39,744 nt of DNA from Gemmatimonadota bacterium (GTDB lineage: Bacteria; Gemmatimonadota; Gemmatimonadetes; Longimicrobiales; Gaopeijiaceae): NCBI GenBank assembly GCA_007121455.1, contig SKKN01000067.1:1-39744 (forward strand), in the 5' to 3' direction. The translations under genes were made by a program, and so were the position numbers. A model generated the notes under the pieces. The model ran no database searches and had not been told where the DNA came from. It worked only from the letters and a program-made list of their open reading frames with translations. Positions within the stretch are counted from its first letter, which is position 1; every line of letters begins with the position of its first letter. Shown piece by piece: positions 28,257 to 37,324 of this stretch.

Positions 28257-29131
28257 CAATCCACGGGACCCTGCACACCTCCCTCCGCCTCGACGGTTTC
28301 CAGGACGCTGTCGAGGCGGGGGCCCACCTTCCTGACCCCCATGTTGGCAAGATAGATCTTCTTCACGCCGAGGCCCTGGATGGCCCGGACCGTCCGCGCG
28401 CAGATCTCCTCCGCAGTGGCTCCGCTCTCGAACTCTCGCATCAGATCATCCGTCGGAACGGGGAAGAATTCACCGAGCCGGTCGAGCGTGGTTCGATTCG
28501 CACTCCGGTAGAAGAACACTCCGAAGACGAGAGGCATCTCGAGCTTCTGGCGCTCCACCTCCTCGAGAAACCGTTCCACGGGGCCGAGGTCGTGATGGGA
28601 CACGACCTGGGTCAGCGCGAAGTCGGCTCCGAAACGCTCTTCACCCAGCCAGCCGACCTGCTCCGCCGGATCACGGAAGGGGTTCGACCATCCCCCGAGA
28701 AGCAGCTCCGGAACGCGCTCGCGTACGAGTCGCCGAAGGTCTCGCGACCGCGGGACGCACCGCGGCGGACCCACGTTCTGGTCCCCGCCGATCACCACCA
28801 CCCCACCGAACCCGGCAGAGTGGGCTCGCTGTGCGTACATGAGACAGTACTCCAGCGAATGCTTGCAGGTGAGGAAGGGAGCGGCCAGGGAAAGGTCCGC
28901 GTCCTGACCCAGGTTCGCGGTCAGGTGCCGAAGGTTCTCTTCTTCCCGGTCACCCACCGCGTCGTCCGTCAGGAAGAGGGGGTGCCCGCCGCGCGTCAGC
29001 CTGCGCAGGGAGTGGTGCAGGTCGATCCATGAATCCATCGAGTCCCGCGCACGCAACCCGATCCTCGGGGGTCGCAGCTCCACCGAGATGAGCGGATCGG
29101 GGCCCAGAAGCGCCTTCTCCAGTGCAGCCAT
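28256..29131 (-). CDS. Stand-alone methylenetetrahydrofolate reductase-family protein
   Basis: A 291-residue protein with the MTHFR barrel pattern: SVELRPPR at the N-terminus (the Glu of the family FEFFPPR motif is kept), AAPFLTCKHS, VVVIGGDQNVG in place of the usual RGD flavin-contact motif, ADFALTQVVSHHD (Gln of ITQFFFD kept), and KKIYLANMG near the end. It is clearly divergent from the MTHFR module encoded 100 bp away on the other strand, so it may use a different folate, flavin or partner. The start ATG (29129-29131) overlaps the pepP stop as TGATG, with GGAGGA upstream, so it is the last gene of the archease operon. Confidence 0.82.
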   Translation of the reverse strand: MAALEKALLGPDPLISVELRPPRIGLRARDSMDSWIDLHHSLRRLTRGGHPLFLTDDAVGDREEENLRHLTANLGQDADLSLAAPFLTCKHSLEYCLMYAQRAHSAGFGGVVVIGGDQNVGPPRCVPRSRDLRRLVRERVPELLLGGWSNPFRDPAEQVGWLGEERFGADFALTQVVSHHDLGPVERFLEEVERQKLEMPLVFGVFFYRSANRTTLDRLGEFFPVPTDDLMREFESGATAEEICARTVRAIQGLGVKKIYLANMGVRKVGPRLDSVLETVEAEGGVQGPVD

Positions 29132-30471
29132 CAAAGGGTTCCTCCCACCAACGCCTCGACACCATCTACATCCACCGGCAACTCCTCCGTCAGGTTTTCC
29201 ATCCCTTCCTCCGTAACCAGCACATCATCTTCGATACGAATTCCGATTCCCTCGTACTCGGCGGATCGATCCTCGTCGCCGCCGGGAGGAAAATAGAGGC
29301 CGGGCTCCACGGTGAGAACCATTCCCGGTTCCAACACCCGCGGCCGGCCATCCCGCACGTAATCCCCGACATCGTGCACATCGAGGCCGAGCCAGTGCGA
29401 AGTGCGGTGAGGATAGTACGCCTGGTGCGCTTTTCGTTCCAACAAGCCGTCGGTTTCCCCTTCCAGCACCCCGAGTCGGACGAGGCCCTCGACGAGCACT
29501 CGAGTGGCCGCGTCATGCACCCCGGCCAACGTCTTACCGGGCGCGATCGCAGCCAGCGCTGCTCCGTGAGCCTCCAGGACGATCTCGTAGATGGCTCGCT
29601 GCTCGGGAAGGAAGCGACCTGAAGCGGGGAACGTACGGCTCACGTCCCCTGCGTAGAGGCCAACTTCCGCTCCGCCGTCCAGGAGCACGAGGTCGTGCGG
29701 GCCCACGGTGTCGTGATTCTCCACATAGTGGAGGACACATGCATTTCCCCCGGACCCCGCGATCGTGGCGAAGGCGGGACCCCGTGCCCCCCGTCTTCGA
29801 AATGTGCTCTCGAGCGCAGCCTCGATCTCCCATTCCCCGATCCCCGGGCGGGCCTCCACCATCGCGGCGCGGAACCCCGCCACGGTCACGGCAGCGGCCC
29901 GGCGAATCTGCTCCACCTCCTCGTGATCCTTCAGGAGCCGCATTTCATCCAGGATCCTGCCCGGATCCGTGACCCCCCTCGGGCCGGTCCCCTTCCGCGC
30001 CACCCGAGCCCTCCCCCTCTCGAGCTCCGCCAGGACGAGTCGGTCACACCGAGCATCCGACCCCAGGCGGTAGTGGATCTGCTCGGCGTCGGCGACGAGA
30101 CCGGAGAAGCTCGATTCGAGCTCCGCCACGGAATGCGCCTCGGCACCGTGGCGCTCCGCCGCACGGGAAGGCCCCAGACGCGGGCCCGACCATCGCTCCG
30201 CACGTGCGTCCTTCGGTTGCACGAAGAGCAGGAAGTCCGGAGCCTCTTCCCGTCGCCGGAAGACCGCGACGGCGCCGGGCTCCGTAAACCCGGTGAGATA
30301 GAAGAGCTCGGAGGAAGGACGATACCGGTACTCCGAGTCCCCGCTGCGGCGCGCGACGGGAGCGGAAGGAAGGACGAGGACGTCTCCTTCCAGAGCATCG
30401 AGCAGACGCTCGCGCCGCTTCTGAAACAGGTCCGGGGTGAAGCCTTCGAAGGAGTCGGCGTCCGAGATCAT
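29131..30471 (-). CDS. pepP: Xaa-Pro aminopeptidase (M24B family)
   Basis: A 446-residue two-metal aminopeptidase that removes N-terminal residues preceding proline. The N-terminal AMP-N domain (RRERLLDAL, SEYRYRPSSELFYLTGF) is followed by the pita-bread fold from about residue 180. Metal ligands are in LVLLDGGAE (Asp), YAGDVSRTFP (Asp), SHWLGLDVHDVG (His), VLTVEPGLY (Glu) and GIGIRIEDD (Glu). All are present, so it should be active. It overlaps the rtcB stop by 4 bp and the MTHFR-like start by 1 bp, which indicates tight translational coupling. Confidence 0.95.
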   Translation of the reverse strand: MISDADSFEGFTPDLFQKRRERLLDALEGDVLVLPSAPVARRSGDSEYRYRPSSELFYLTGFTEPGAVAVFRRREEAPDFLLFVQPKDARAERWSGPRLGPSRAAERHGAEAHSVAELESSFSGLVADAEQIHYRLGSDARCDRLVLAELERGRARVARKGTGPRGVTDPGRILDEMRLLKDHEEVEQIRRAAAVTVAGFRAAMVEARPGIGEWEIEAALESTFRRRGARGPAFATIAGSGGNACVLHYVENHDTVGPHDLVLLDGGAEVGLYAGDVSRTFPASGRFLPEQRAIYEIVLEAHGAALAAIAPGKTLAGVHDAATRVLVEGLVRLGVLEGETDGLLERKAHQAYYPHRTSHWLGLDVHDVGDYVRDGRPRVLEPGMVLTVEPGLYFPPGGDEDRSAEYEGIGIRIEDDVLVTEEGMENLTEELPVDVDGVEALVGGTL

Positions 30472-31907
30472 CCCTTGAGCACTCCCATCGGTCGGAGACG
30501 CGCCACCTTTCGGCCGATCCCGGCGCGATCGACGACGCCCACGACGTCCGCCACGTCCTTGTACGCCTCCGAGACCTCCTCGGACACGGTCGCCATCGAG
30601 GAGGCCCGGATCTGGATTCCCTTCTCCGCGAGCTCCCTGCGAAGATCGCGGCCCCGGGACGCCCGCTTCGCTTTCCTTCGGCTCATCTTACGCCCCGCTC
30701 CGTGACAGGTGGATCCGAATGTCTCCTGATAGGCACCCTCGGTGCCGAGGAGGACGTACGAGTACCTTCCCATGTCGCCCGGGATGAAGACCGGCTGCCC
30801 CAGGTCCTGGAATCGACCTCCGAGGTCGGGGTGTCCGGGAGGGAACGCGCGTGTCGCGCCCTTCCGGTGCACGCAGACCGTCCGGTCCTCCCCGTTCAAG
30901 GAATGCCGCTCGAACTTCGCGATGTTGTGGGCCACGTCGTAGACCAGGTCCATTCCGAGCTCCGATTCGGACCGCCCGAGGACCTTCCGGAACGTCTCAC
31001 GGACGCGGTGCGCCATCATCTGCCGGTTCACGAAGGCGTAGTTCGCAGCCGCCCTCATCGCCCCGATGTACCTCTCGCCCTCCTCCGACTCGATCGGGGC
31101 GCACGCGAGCTGGGGGTCCGAGAGCTCGATCCCGTACCGGCGCACGGCGCGCTCCATCAGCTCGAGGTAGTCGTCACAGACCTGGTAGCCGAGACCGCGC
31201 GACCCCGAGTGGATGAAGACGGTGACGGTGCCGCTCGGCAGCCCGAGACGCTCCACCGCCTCCTCATCGTAGACCTCATCGACCCACCCCACCTCGATGA
31301 AGTGGTTTCCGCTCCCCACCGTCCCCACCTGATCCGTGCCCCTCTTCACAGCCCTCTCACTCACCTGATCCGGGTCGGCTCCGCGGAGCGCCCCTCGATC
31401 CTCGATCGCGTCGAGATCCGCCTCGGTTCCGAAGCCCTCCCGGACCGCCCACGACGCCCCCTCCTCGAGGATCCGCCGCACATCCTTCTCCGACTGCACG
31501 AACGTGCGGTAGCCCCGTCCCACCCCGGCCGGAACGGCTTCGTGCAACGCATCCATCAGAGGAGAGAGCCGGGGACGGAGCTCCTCCATGTTCACCTCCG
31601 ACCGAAGAAGCCGGACACCGCAGTTGATGTCGTAGCCGACCCCTCCCGGAGAGATCACGCCTCCCGCCTCCGGGTCGAATGCGGCAACGCCCCCGATCGC
31701 GAACCCGTATCCCCAGTGGATGTCGGGCATGCCGATCGACCTCCCGACGATGCCGGGCAACTCGGCGACGTTCGCGACCTGCTGCACCGCCTCGTCGCCC
31801 CGGATGTCCTTCATGAGGGCTTCGTCCGAGAAGATGAGTCCATCGACCCGCATCCTTCCCTGGCGGGGGATCAGCCAGCGGTATTCGTCGAGTTGTCGAA
31901 TCTCCAT
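30468..31907 (-). CDS. rtcB: RNA-splicing ligase RtcB
   Basis: A 479-residue GTP- and Mn-dependent ligase that joins 2',3'-cyclic phosphate or 3'-phosphate RNA ends to 5'-OH ends. It has the metal-binding GYDINCGVRL (Asp93, Cys96), GSGNHFIE, HSGSRGLG, DVAHNIAK and VHRKGATRAF, and the guanylylated histidine in CHGAGRKMSR (His402). Length is normal and no key residue is missing. The ATG follows AGGAGG at ideal spacing and lies 22 bp after the archease gene. It may repair tRNA or rRNA cut by stress nucleases. Confidence 0.97.
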   Translation of the reverse strand: MEIRQLDEYRWLIPRQGRMRVDGLIFSDEALMKDIRGDEAVQQVANVAELPGIVGRSIGMPDIHWGYGFAIGGVAAFDPEAGGVISPGGVGYDINCGVRLLRSEVNMEELRPRLSPLMDALHEAVPAGVGRGYRTFVQSEKDVRRILEEGASWAVREGFGTEADLDAIEDRGALRGADPDQVSERAVKRGTDQVGTVGSGNHFIEVGWVDEVYDEEAVERLGLPSGTVTVFIHSGSRGLGYQVCDDYLELMERAVRRYGIELSDPQLACAPIESEEGERYIGAMRAAANYAFVNRQMMAHRVRETFRKVLGRSESELGMDLVYDVAHNIAKFERHSLNGEDRTVCVHRKGATRAFPPGHPDLGGRFQDLGQPVFIPGDMGRYSYVLLGTEGAYQETFGSTCHGAGRKMSRRKAKRASRGRDLRRELAEKGIQIRASSMATVSEEVSEAYKDVADVVGVVDRAGIGRKVARLRPMGVLKG

Positions 31908-31929
31908 CGGTACCTCCTGCGTTCCCGGA

Positions 31930-32361
31930 TCAGACGTCGAAGATCACGCGGGCGTACCACTCCCCTTCAGGTGTCCTTTCGGTGACCAGGCCGTGAAGGG
32001 TGACGCCTTTGATCTCTCGAGCCGGCTCCGACGGATCGGCTCCTCCGCGGACGACGGCCTCGAGGACTCCGGCGTCGAGGGTCGTGAACTCGGCAGCGGA
32101 GTATGCGAAGCCCTCCGCTTCGTGAAGGTAGAGAAGCTCTCGCAGCCAGTTTCTGAGCAGTTGGGGAGGGTCCGCCCCGACTACGGACACCACGCATTCT
32201 TCCTCACCATCGGGAGGTGACCCCTCCAGGATCAGGTGGGTCATCCCGGCGGCGCTCCGCCGAAGCAGCTCCACGAGGCTCCCTGCCCGCACCTCGAGTC
32301 CCACATCCGCCGTATGATCGAGCGCCTTCACACCCTCGAAGGGAATCTCCGTTCCGCTCAC
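31930..32361 (-). CDS. Archease, RtcB activator
   Basis: A 143-residue protein with the archease hallmark LDHTADVGLEV near the N-terminus (metal-binding Asp15 and Asp19), LRNWLRELLYLHEAEGF in the middle, and EIKGVTLHGL ahead of the terminal ARVIFDV. Archease enables multiple turnovers and guanylylation by RtcB. I chose GTG 32361 because GGAGG lies 5 bp upstream and the length then fits the family; the open frame continues to 32472 with unrelated residues. It is the first gene of the operon. Confidence 0.93.
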   Translation of the reverse strand: MSGTEIPFEGVKALDHTADVGLEVRAGSLVELLRRSAAGMTHLILEGSPPDGEEECVVSVVGADPPQLLRNWLRELLYLHEAEGFAYSAAEFTTLDAGVLEAVVRGGADPSEPAREIKGVTLHGLVTERTPEGEWYARVIFDV

Positions 32362-32490
32362 CGACCCCTCCACGCTCCCAGGATGCCTCGACAGGACCGA
32401 CCCGCCTCGCCTACCTTCAAGAGGTTGTTTCCTGTGGCCCTCGGAACGTTCCCCCCCAACTCCCGCTTCCACCCGGGCGGACGGCAGAAG

Positions 32491-34713
32491 ATGATGCGGC
32501 GAACCCTTTCGATTCGTTTCTTCGGCGGTCTTCCCTACCTCGTGTTCTTCACCCTCGCGGGGTGGCTCCCGGCGGCCGCAGGGGGGCTCGGCGCACAGAC
32601 GCCCGACGAGGAGGTGGAGGAGGAGCGCGACACGGCGGAGGGCCGGCTCGCGGGTGTCCTTCTACTGCGCACCCAGGTCGACACGCTTCCCCGGATCCCG
32701 GTGGATCCGATCGTGGTGACCGTTCTCCGGAGTCCGATCACGATGGACCGTGCGCCCTTCGCCCTCTCCGTACTGGGTGAAGGAGCGACCACGGCGGGCC
32801 GCACGGGCGCCTTTCTCGAGGAAGCGCTCCACGGCCTCCCAGGAGTTCAGGTTCAAAACCGCTTCAACGACGCGGTGGGAGAGAGGCTCTCGATCCGAGG
32901 CTTCGGGGCCCGGTCTCAATTCGGCGTCCGCGGCGTGCGCGTCGTAGTGGACGGGATCCCGGCAACGCTTCCGGACGGCCAGTCGACGCTCGACCATGTG
33001 GACCTCGGCTCGGTTGGGCGGGTCGAGATCCTCCGCGGGCCCGGATCCGCCCTCTACGGCAACTCTGCGGGCGGCGTCCTCACGCTCGAGACCCGCCCGC
33101 CCCCCTCCTCCCCCATCCGCCAGGAGGTGCGTGGCGTGTGGGGAAGCCACGGGCTGTCCCGGCTCCAGAGCACGACGGGCGGCACCGTGTCCAACACGGG
33201 CTACCTGGTGAACGTCGCGCGGTACGAGACGGACGGCTTCCGAATGAACCCGATGGCCGACGGACGACCGTACGGCGCCGGAGCGAGAGATCACGTAAAC
33301 GCCCAGGTCACGCATCCGGTGGCGGGAGGATTCCTGCGCAGCACCTTCAACTATGTGGATCTGTCGGCGGAGAACCCCGGATCGCTCGCGCAAGAGGCAT
33401 TCGATGCTCGCCAGATCGGCGCATTTCCCTTCAACGTGGTCCAGGGAACGAGCAAGGACATGTGGCAGGGCCAGCTCGGGCTCGCCTGGACCGCGCCGGC
33501 GGGGCCGGGTCAGGTCGAGGTGAGCGCCTACGGGATCCGTCGGGACCTCGTGAATCCCATTCCTTCGCACATCATCGACCTGGATCGGTCGGCGGCCGGC
33601 GTCCGGGTCCTCCTCAGGGGAGAGAGTGGCGCGAACCCCGGCTGGGTCGACTGGGCGCTGGGGGTGGAAGCGGACCTCCAGCGCGACGACCGGAAGAACT
33701 TCCAGAACGAGGGGGATGCGACCCGGGGGGAACTCACGCTCGACCAGGCGGAGCGGGTCCTCGGGGGCGCGGTGTTTCTCCAGGCTCTCCTCCCGATCGT
33801 GCCGAACCTCGACGTGATGACGGGGCTTCGCTACGACCGGATCCACTTCCGGGCGCGCGACCGGATGGCCGGGCGGCTCGGCCCCGACGGAGAGTTGATG
33901 CCGGACGGCACCGGGGAGCGATCCCTCGACTCCGCCAGCCCATCGCTCGGAATCCATTTCGGACCGAGCTCGGCCTTCGGCATCTACGCGAACCTCGCCA
34001 CGGCATTCGAGACTCCGAGCACGACCGAGCTGGCGAACCGCCCCGATGGAGCCGGCGGCTTCAACCCCGATCTCGAACCTCAGGTGGGGGTCACGACGGA
34101 GATCGGCGCGAGAGGCGTGCTCGGGAGCACCGTCGCCTACGAGCTGGCGCTCTTCCACACCACGCTCCGCAACGAGCTGATCCCCTTCGAGGTCCCCGAA
34201 AGCCCGGGACGCACGTTCTTCCGTAATGCAGGCACGTCCGAGCGGAACGGCGTCGAAGCATCGGTTCGACTCGCGCCGAGCCCGATTTTCTTCACTCAGC
34301 TCACCTACTCCCTGACGGACGGCCACTTCCGCCGCTTCCAGGTGGGAGACGAGGATTTCAGCGGGAACAGGATTCCGGGGCTCGCTCCACAACGCGCGGA
34401 GGCGGTCTTCCGACTGAGTCCCGGACCGGCATTCCTCGAGCTCCGGACGGAGTGGGTGGACCGGGTGCACGCGGACGATGCGAACACCCCCGAAGGGCGG
34501 GCTCCCGCATACTGGGTCGCGGACCTCCGCGCCGGCGTCGACGAGGCGGTGGCCGGGGGATTCCGGATCGCCCCCCTTCTCGGCGTGACGAACCTCCTGG
34601 ACCGCTTCCACGCGGCCTCCGTGGTTCCGAACGCCTTCGGGGGACGCTACTTCGAGCCGGGTCCGGGGAGAAGCCTCTACCTGGGAGCGGGCATCTCATG
34701 GGAGCGCCGGTGA
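32491..34713 (+). CDS. TonB-dependent outer-membrane receptor
   Basis: A 740-residue receptor. Residues 1-35 form a signal peptide ending GGLGAQ. A plug domain follows, with PIVVTVLRSPITMDRAPF, FLEEALHGLPGVQVQNRFND, LSIRGFGARSQFGVRGVRV and ILRGPGSALYGNSAGGVL, which are standard plug motifs. The rest is a beta-barrel rich in aromatic strands ending in SLYLGAGISWERR. The substrate cannot be told; siderophores, B12 and sugars are all possible. Two adjacent ATG codons (32491, 32494) can start it, and both have weak ribosome-binding sites. It overlaps the start of the next SDR gene, and archease is divergent upstream. Confidence 0.93.
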   Translation: MMRRTLSIRFFGGLPYLVFFTLAGWLPAAAGGLGAQTPDEEVEEERDTAEGRLAGVLLLRTQVDTLPRIPVDPIVVTVLRSPITMDRAPFALSVLGEGATTAGRTGAFLEEALHGLPGVQVQNRFNDAVGERLSIRGFGARSQFGVRGVRVVVDGIPATLPDGQSTLDHVDLGSVGRVEILRGPGSALYGNSAGGVLTLETRPPPSSPIRQEVRGVWGSHGLSRLQSTTGGTVSNTGYLVNVARYETDGFRMNPMADGRPYGAGARDHVNAQVTHPVAGGFLRSTFNYVDLSAENPGSLAQEAFDARQIGAFPFNVVQGTSKDMWQGQLGLAWTAPAGPGQVEVSAYGIRRDLVNPIPSHIIDLDRSAAGVRVLLRGESGANPGWVDWALGVEADLQRDDRKNFQNEGDATRGELTLDQAERVLGGAVFLQALLPIVPNLDVMTGLRYDRIHFRARDRMAGRLGPDGELMPDGTGERSLDSASPSLGIHFGPSSAFGIYANLATAFETPSTTELANRPDGAGGFNPDLEPQVGVTTEIGARGVLGSTVAYELALFHTTLRNELIPFEVPESPGRTFFRNAGTSERNGVEASVRLAPSPIFFTQLTYSLTDGHFRRFQVGDEDFSGNRIPGLAPQRAEAVFRLSPGPAFLELRTEWVDRVHADDANTPEGRAPAYWVADLRAGVDEAVAGGFRIAPLLGVTNLLDRFHAASVVPNAFGGRYFEPGPGRSLYLGAGISWERR

Positions 34714-35582
34714 CCGATCGCCCGTCCCGCACGCTCGCGCCGGACCTCTTTCGCGACCGGCACATCCTGGTCACCGGAGGGGGGTCGGGCCTCGGTCTCG
34801 CGATCACCCGCACGGTTCTCGCCCTCGGAGGCCGGGTCACGATCTGCGGGCGGAGCGAGGCTCGATTGGCGGCCGCATGGGAGGGGCTCGAAGCGGAGGA
34901 GAGGAACCGTACCTTCGTCCACGCCGCGGACGTGCGGGACCCGGGGCAGGTCGAGACATTGATCGCCGCAGCATGGGAGGAGGGCGGTGCCCTCGATGGA
35001 GTGGTGAACAATGCGGCCGGCAACTTTCTCGCCGCCTCCGAGGACCTCTCGCCCAATGGGTTCGACGCTGTGGTCCGCACGGTCCTTCACGGAAGCTTCC
35101 ACGTGAGCAGCGCCGCCGCTCGACGTTGGATCGAAACGGAGCGGCCCGCAGCGATCGTGAACATCCTCGCCACATACGCGTGGACCGGCTCGGCGTTCGT
35201 CGTACCCTCTGCCGTTGCAAAGGCCGGGGTCCTCGCCCTGACCCGCTCCCTCGCCGTCGAGTGGGCAACGTACGGGATCCGGGTGAATGCACTCGCTCCG
35301 GGAACCTTCCCCACGGAGGGTGCGTGGCAGCGCCTCCTTCCTACCGAGGAGATGGAGGAGGAGGCTTTGGGACGGATTCCCCTGGGCCGGTTCGGTGAGC
35401 CGGAAGAGCTCGCGGAGCTCGTCGCCTACCTTCTCACGGAGGGGAGCTCGTACATGACCGGCGAATGCATCACCATGGACGGGGGGGCCTGGCTCGCCGC
35501 GGGGGGGCTCTTCAACCCGCTTACCCGGATGCCGAGAGACGAGCTGAAGGGCTTCCTGGCGGACCTCAAGCCGAAGAAGTAG
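34698..35582 (+). CDS. Short-chain dehydrogenase/reductase, 2,4-dienoyl-CoA reductase type
   Basis: A 294-residue Rossmann-fold oxidoreductase with the NADP-binding ILVTGGGSGLG, CGRSEARL and DGVVNNAAGNFLA. The usual YxxxK active-site motif is replaced by PSAVAKAG, in a context NILATYAWTGSAF that is typical of the peroxisomal/mitochondrial dienoyl-CoA reductase group. It would therefore reduce a double bond in an unsaturated acyl-CoA. The ATG at 34698 overlaps the end of the receptor gene; a GTG at 34710 with GGGAG upstream is the alternative. It converges on the glycosidase gene. Confidence 0.88.
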   Translation: MGAPVTDRPSRTLAPDLFRDRHILVTGGGSGLGLAITRTVLALGGRVTICGRSEARLAAAWEGLEAEERNRTFVHAADVRDPGQVETLIAAAWEEGGALDGVVNNAAGNFLAASEDLSPNGFDAVVRTVLHGSFHVSSAAARRWIETERPAAIVNILATYAWTGSAFVVPSAVAKAGVLALTRSLAVEWATYGIRVNALAPGTFPTEGAWQRLLPTEEMEEEALGRIPLGRFGEPEELAELVAYLLTEGSSYMTGECITMDGGAWLAAGGLFNPLTRMPRDELKGFLADLKPKK

Positions 35583-35597
35583 GCGCCTCGACGATGC

Positions 35598-36560
35598 CTA
35601 CAGTTCCTCCTCCGAGAGCTGCTCGTCGTCAGGGCAGAGCTGGGAATCCCGATGAACCGCCAGGGCGTTCGCCACCTCCCTCTCCCCGCCAGGGGCGGCC
35701 GGACGGTTCACGACCCGGTGCCGCAGCACCATCACCGACGACCCGCCTCCGTCGAGATTCAGGGCATCACGATTCCCGAGTGCGGTCATCAGCTCGGCGA
35801 GCTCCTCGAGGGTCATACCGGATGAAACCCCTTCCCTTCGCCCATCCACCACGACGAACCACAGGTGATTCCTTTCCGGGTCGAATCCGACTGCTGTCCG
35901 CGGGTGACGCTGGCCGGAGAACTGGGGCCGATCCGCGAGCTCCAGATCGCCGACGCGCCCCCCGTTCTGCAGGAGGACCGGAAAGCCTCCGATGATCTCG
36001 GTTCGCCCATCCGGCGTCCCCGAAACGAGCTGCCAGGCGCCGAGCGTCAGGGTGTCCCCTTGCCACTCGACCGGACCGATCCGGGGCGCCTCGCCAGGAC
36101 GCCAGGCGAAGACCGGTCCGCTTCCTCCCGAGCTCAGAGATCCGGCGGTAGCCTCGACGCCGGCCGGCCGGCCCTCTTCGGTGAAGAAGTCCCCGTTGAT
36201 CGCGGCCACGATCCCGTGTTCGGATTCGCGCACGAGCCGGGTCACGGTCCTTCTCCCATCGTCGCTTTCCCGAGCACGGGGGGCAACGACCCGTACACCG
36301 AGGTCGCAGAGGTCGAGGTCCGCCCGCACCAGATGGACATCCCACGGTCCACTCGAGGAGCGAACTCGCCTGTATTCGAGTCCCTCTCCGAGCGCGACGG
36401 CGTCGACCCGAACCGGCTTCAGCAAGTCGAGGGCTTCCTCGGGCAGGGACTCCATCACTCCAGGCGGCACGTCCGGCGGCACGCATGCCAGGACGGCAAG
36501 CCCGGCCGCGCATGCAACCAGAAGCCGGCATCGACTGAAGCGTTCCTGCGTCCGGATCAT
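35598..36560 (-). CDS. Phosphodiester glycosidase-like (NAGPA-domain) lipoprotein
   Basis: A 320-residue envelope protein. The N-terminus (LLVACAAGLAVLAC) is a lipoprotein signal with a lipobox cysteine near residue 26. The rest matches the NAGPA domain of GlcNAc-1-phosphodiester alpha-N-acetylglucosaminidase: VHLVRADLD, VVAPRARES, IVAAINGDFFTEEGRPAG, RTAVGFDPERNHLWFVVVDGR and NALNLDGGGSS-like DALNLDGGGSSVMV. Such domains cleave phosphodiester-linked sugars on polysaccharides. The substrate in this organism is unknown. It is divergent from the small barrel gene, with 140 bp between them. Confidence 0.88.
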   Translation of the reverse strand: MIRTQERFSRCRLLVACAAGLAVLACVPPDVPPGVMESLPEEALDLLKPVRVDAVALGEGLEYRRVRSSSGPWDVHLVRADLDLCDLGVRVVAPRARESDDGRRTVTRLVRESEHGIVAAINGDFFTEEGRPAGVEATAGSLSSGGSGPVFAWRPGEAPRIGPVEWQGDTLTLGAWQLVSGTPDGRTEIIGGFPVLLQNGGRVGDLELADRPQFSGQRHPRTAVGFDPERNHLWFVVVDGRREGVSSGMTLEELAELMTALGNRDALNLDGGGSSVMVLRHRVVNRPAAPGGEREVANALAVHRDSQLCPDDEQLSEEEL

Positions 36561-36700
36561 CCGGGTAACTCCTCCGTACAGGCTCGGCTCACCTTCTCCT
36601 CCGGGAGGATGAGCAGGGCCGCATGGAACCCGCAGTGGACTGGGAGGATCCAGATGTTACTTTACGCCTCTGCGCATGGTTCGTCCCCCAGGGAGGGTTG

Positions 36701-37270
36701 ATGAAGCCCGCACTCCGTCTCAGCCTGGTGTTCGCGTTCGCGGCCGGAGCCCTCTTTTCGGGGCTGCCCGAGGCCGCCGACGCGAGCGTACCTCGTGCGT
36801 CATCTTCCTCATTCCTCCCCGAGACCGACCCGGGAGACGGACCGAACGCGCGCAGGAGCCGGTTCCGTGTGGGGGTGACCTTCGGCGGCACGAACCTGGC
36901 CGGCGTGAGCTTCGAGCTGCGGAGAGGGGGCTGGGCAGCAGAAACCAGCATCGGATCGTTCTCCCTCCGGGACGTCTCGCTCGCGGTGACGGCAAAGCGG
37001 TACTTTTCCGGCCGCACCTTCCAGCCGTACGTGGGAGCGGGGCTCTGGGGCATCGGCGCGTCCACGGAAGAGGGTCGGGGGGCGGCCCTGATCTCTCGCT
37101 TCCCCGTGGGGCTCGATTGGAAATTCGTGCGACAGCACAGTGTCGGCGTGGAGGTCAGCCTGAACCGTGCACTCTGGGTCGACCGAGCGGATCCGACGGA
37201 CACGGACCCCCCGAGCACCACGCTCATCCCGATCCCGAGCCTCTATTACCGGTACGGCGCCACCCCGTGA
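36701..37270 (+). CDS. Small outer-membrane beta-barrel-like protein, unknown function
   Basis: A 189-residue protein with a clear signal peptide (MKPALRLSLVFAFAAGALF, cleavage near residue 28) and a Ser-rich linker. A series of alternating strands follows: RFRVGVTFGGTNLAGVSFEL, AAETSIGSFSL, FQPYVGAGLWGIG, RFPVGLDWKF, SVGVEVSLNRALW. It ends in PSLYYRYGATP. This is the pattern of an 8-stranded OmpW/OmpA-like barrel, but no named family is recognised. ATG 36701 has GGGAGGG upstream. A weak promoter-like TGGACT...TACTTT precedes it. Confidence 0.8.
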   Translation: MKPALRLSLVFAFAAGALFSGLPEAADASVPRASSSSFLPETDPGDGPNARRSRFRVGVTFGGTNLAGVSFELRRGGWAAETSIGSFSLRDVSLAVTAKRYFSGRTFQPYVGAGLWGIGASTEEGRGAALISRFPVGLDWKFVRQHSVGVEVSLNRALWVDRADPTDTDPPSTTLIPIPSLYYRYGATP

Positions 37271-37324
37271 CGTCCCCCCACCCATCGTCGGGTCTCTCCC
37301 GCTCCGCGGCCTGCGGAGCGTCCG

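Noticed and set aside
32662-34611. 649-residue minus-strand open frame opposite the TonB-dependent receptor
   Set aside because: The plus-strand receptor motifs explain this DNA; the other frame has no recognisable feature.
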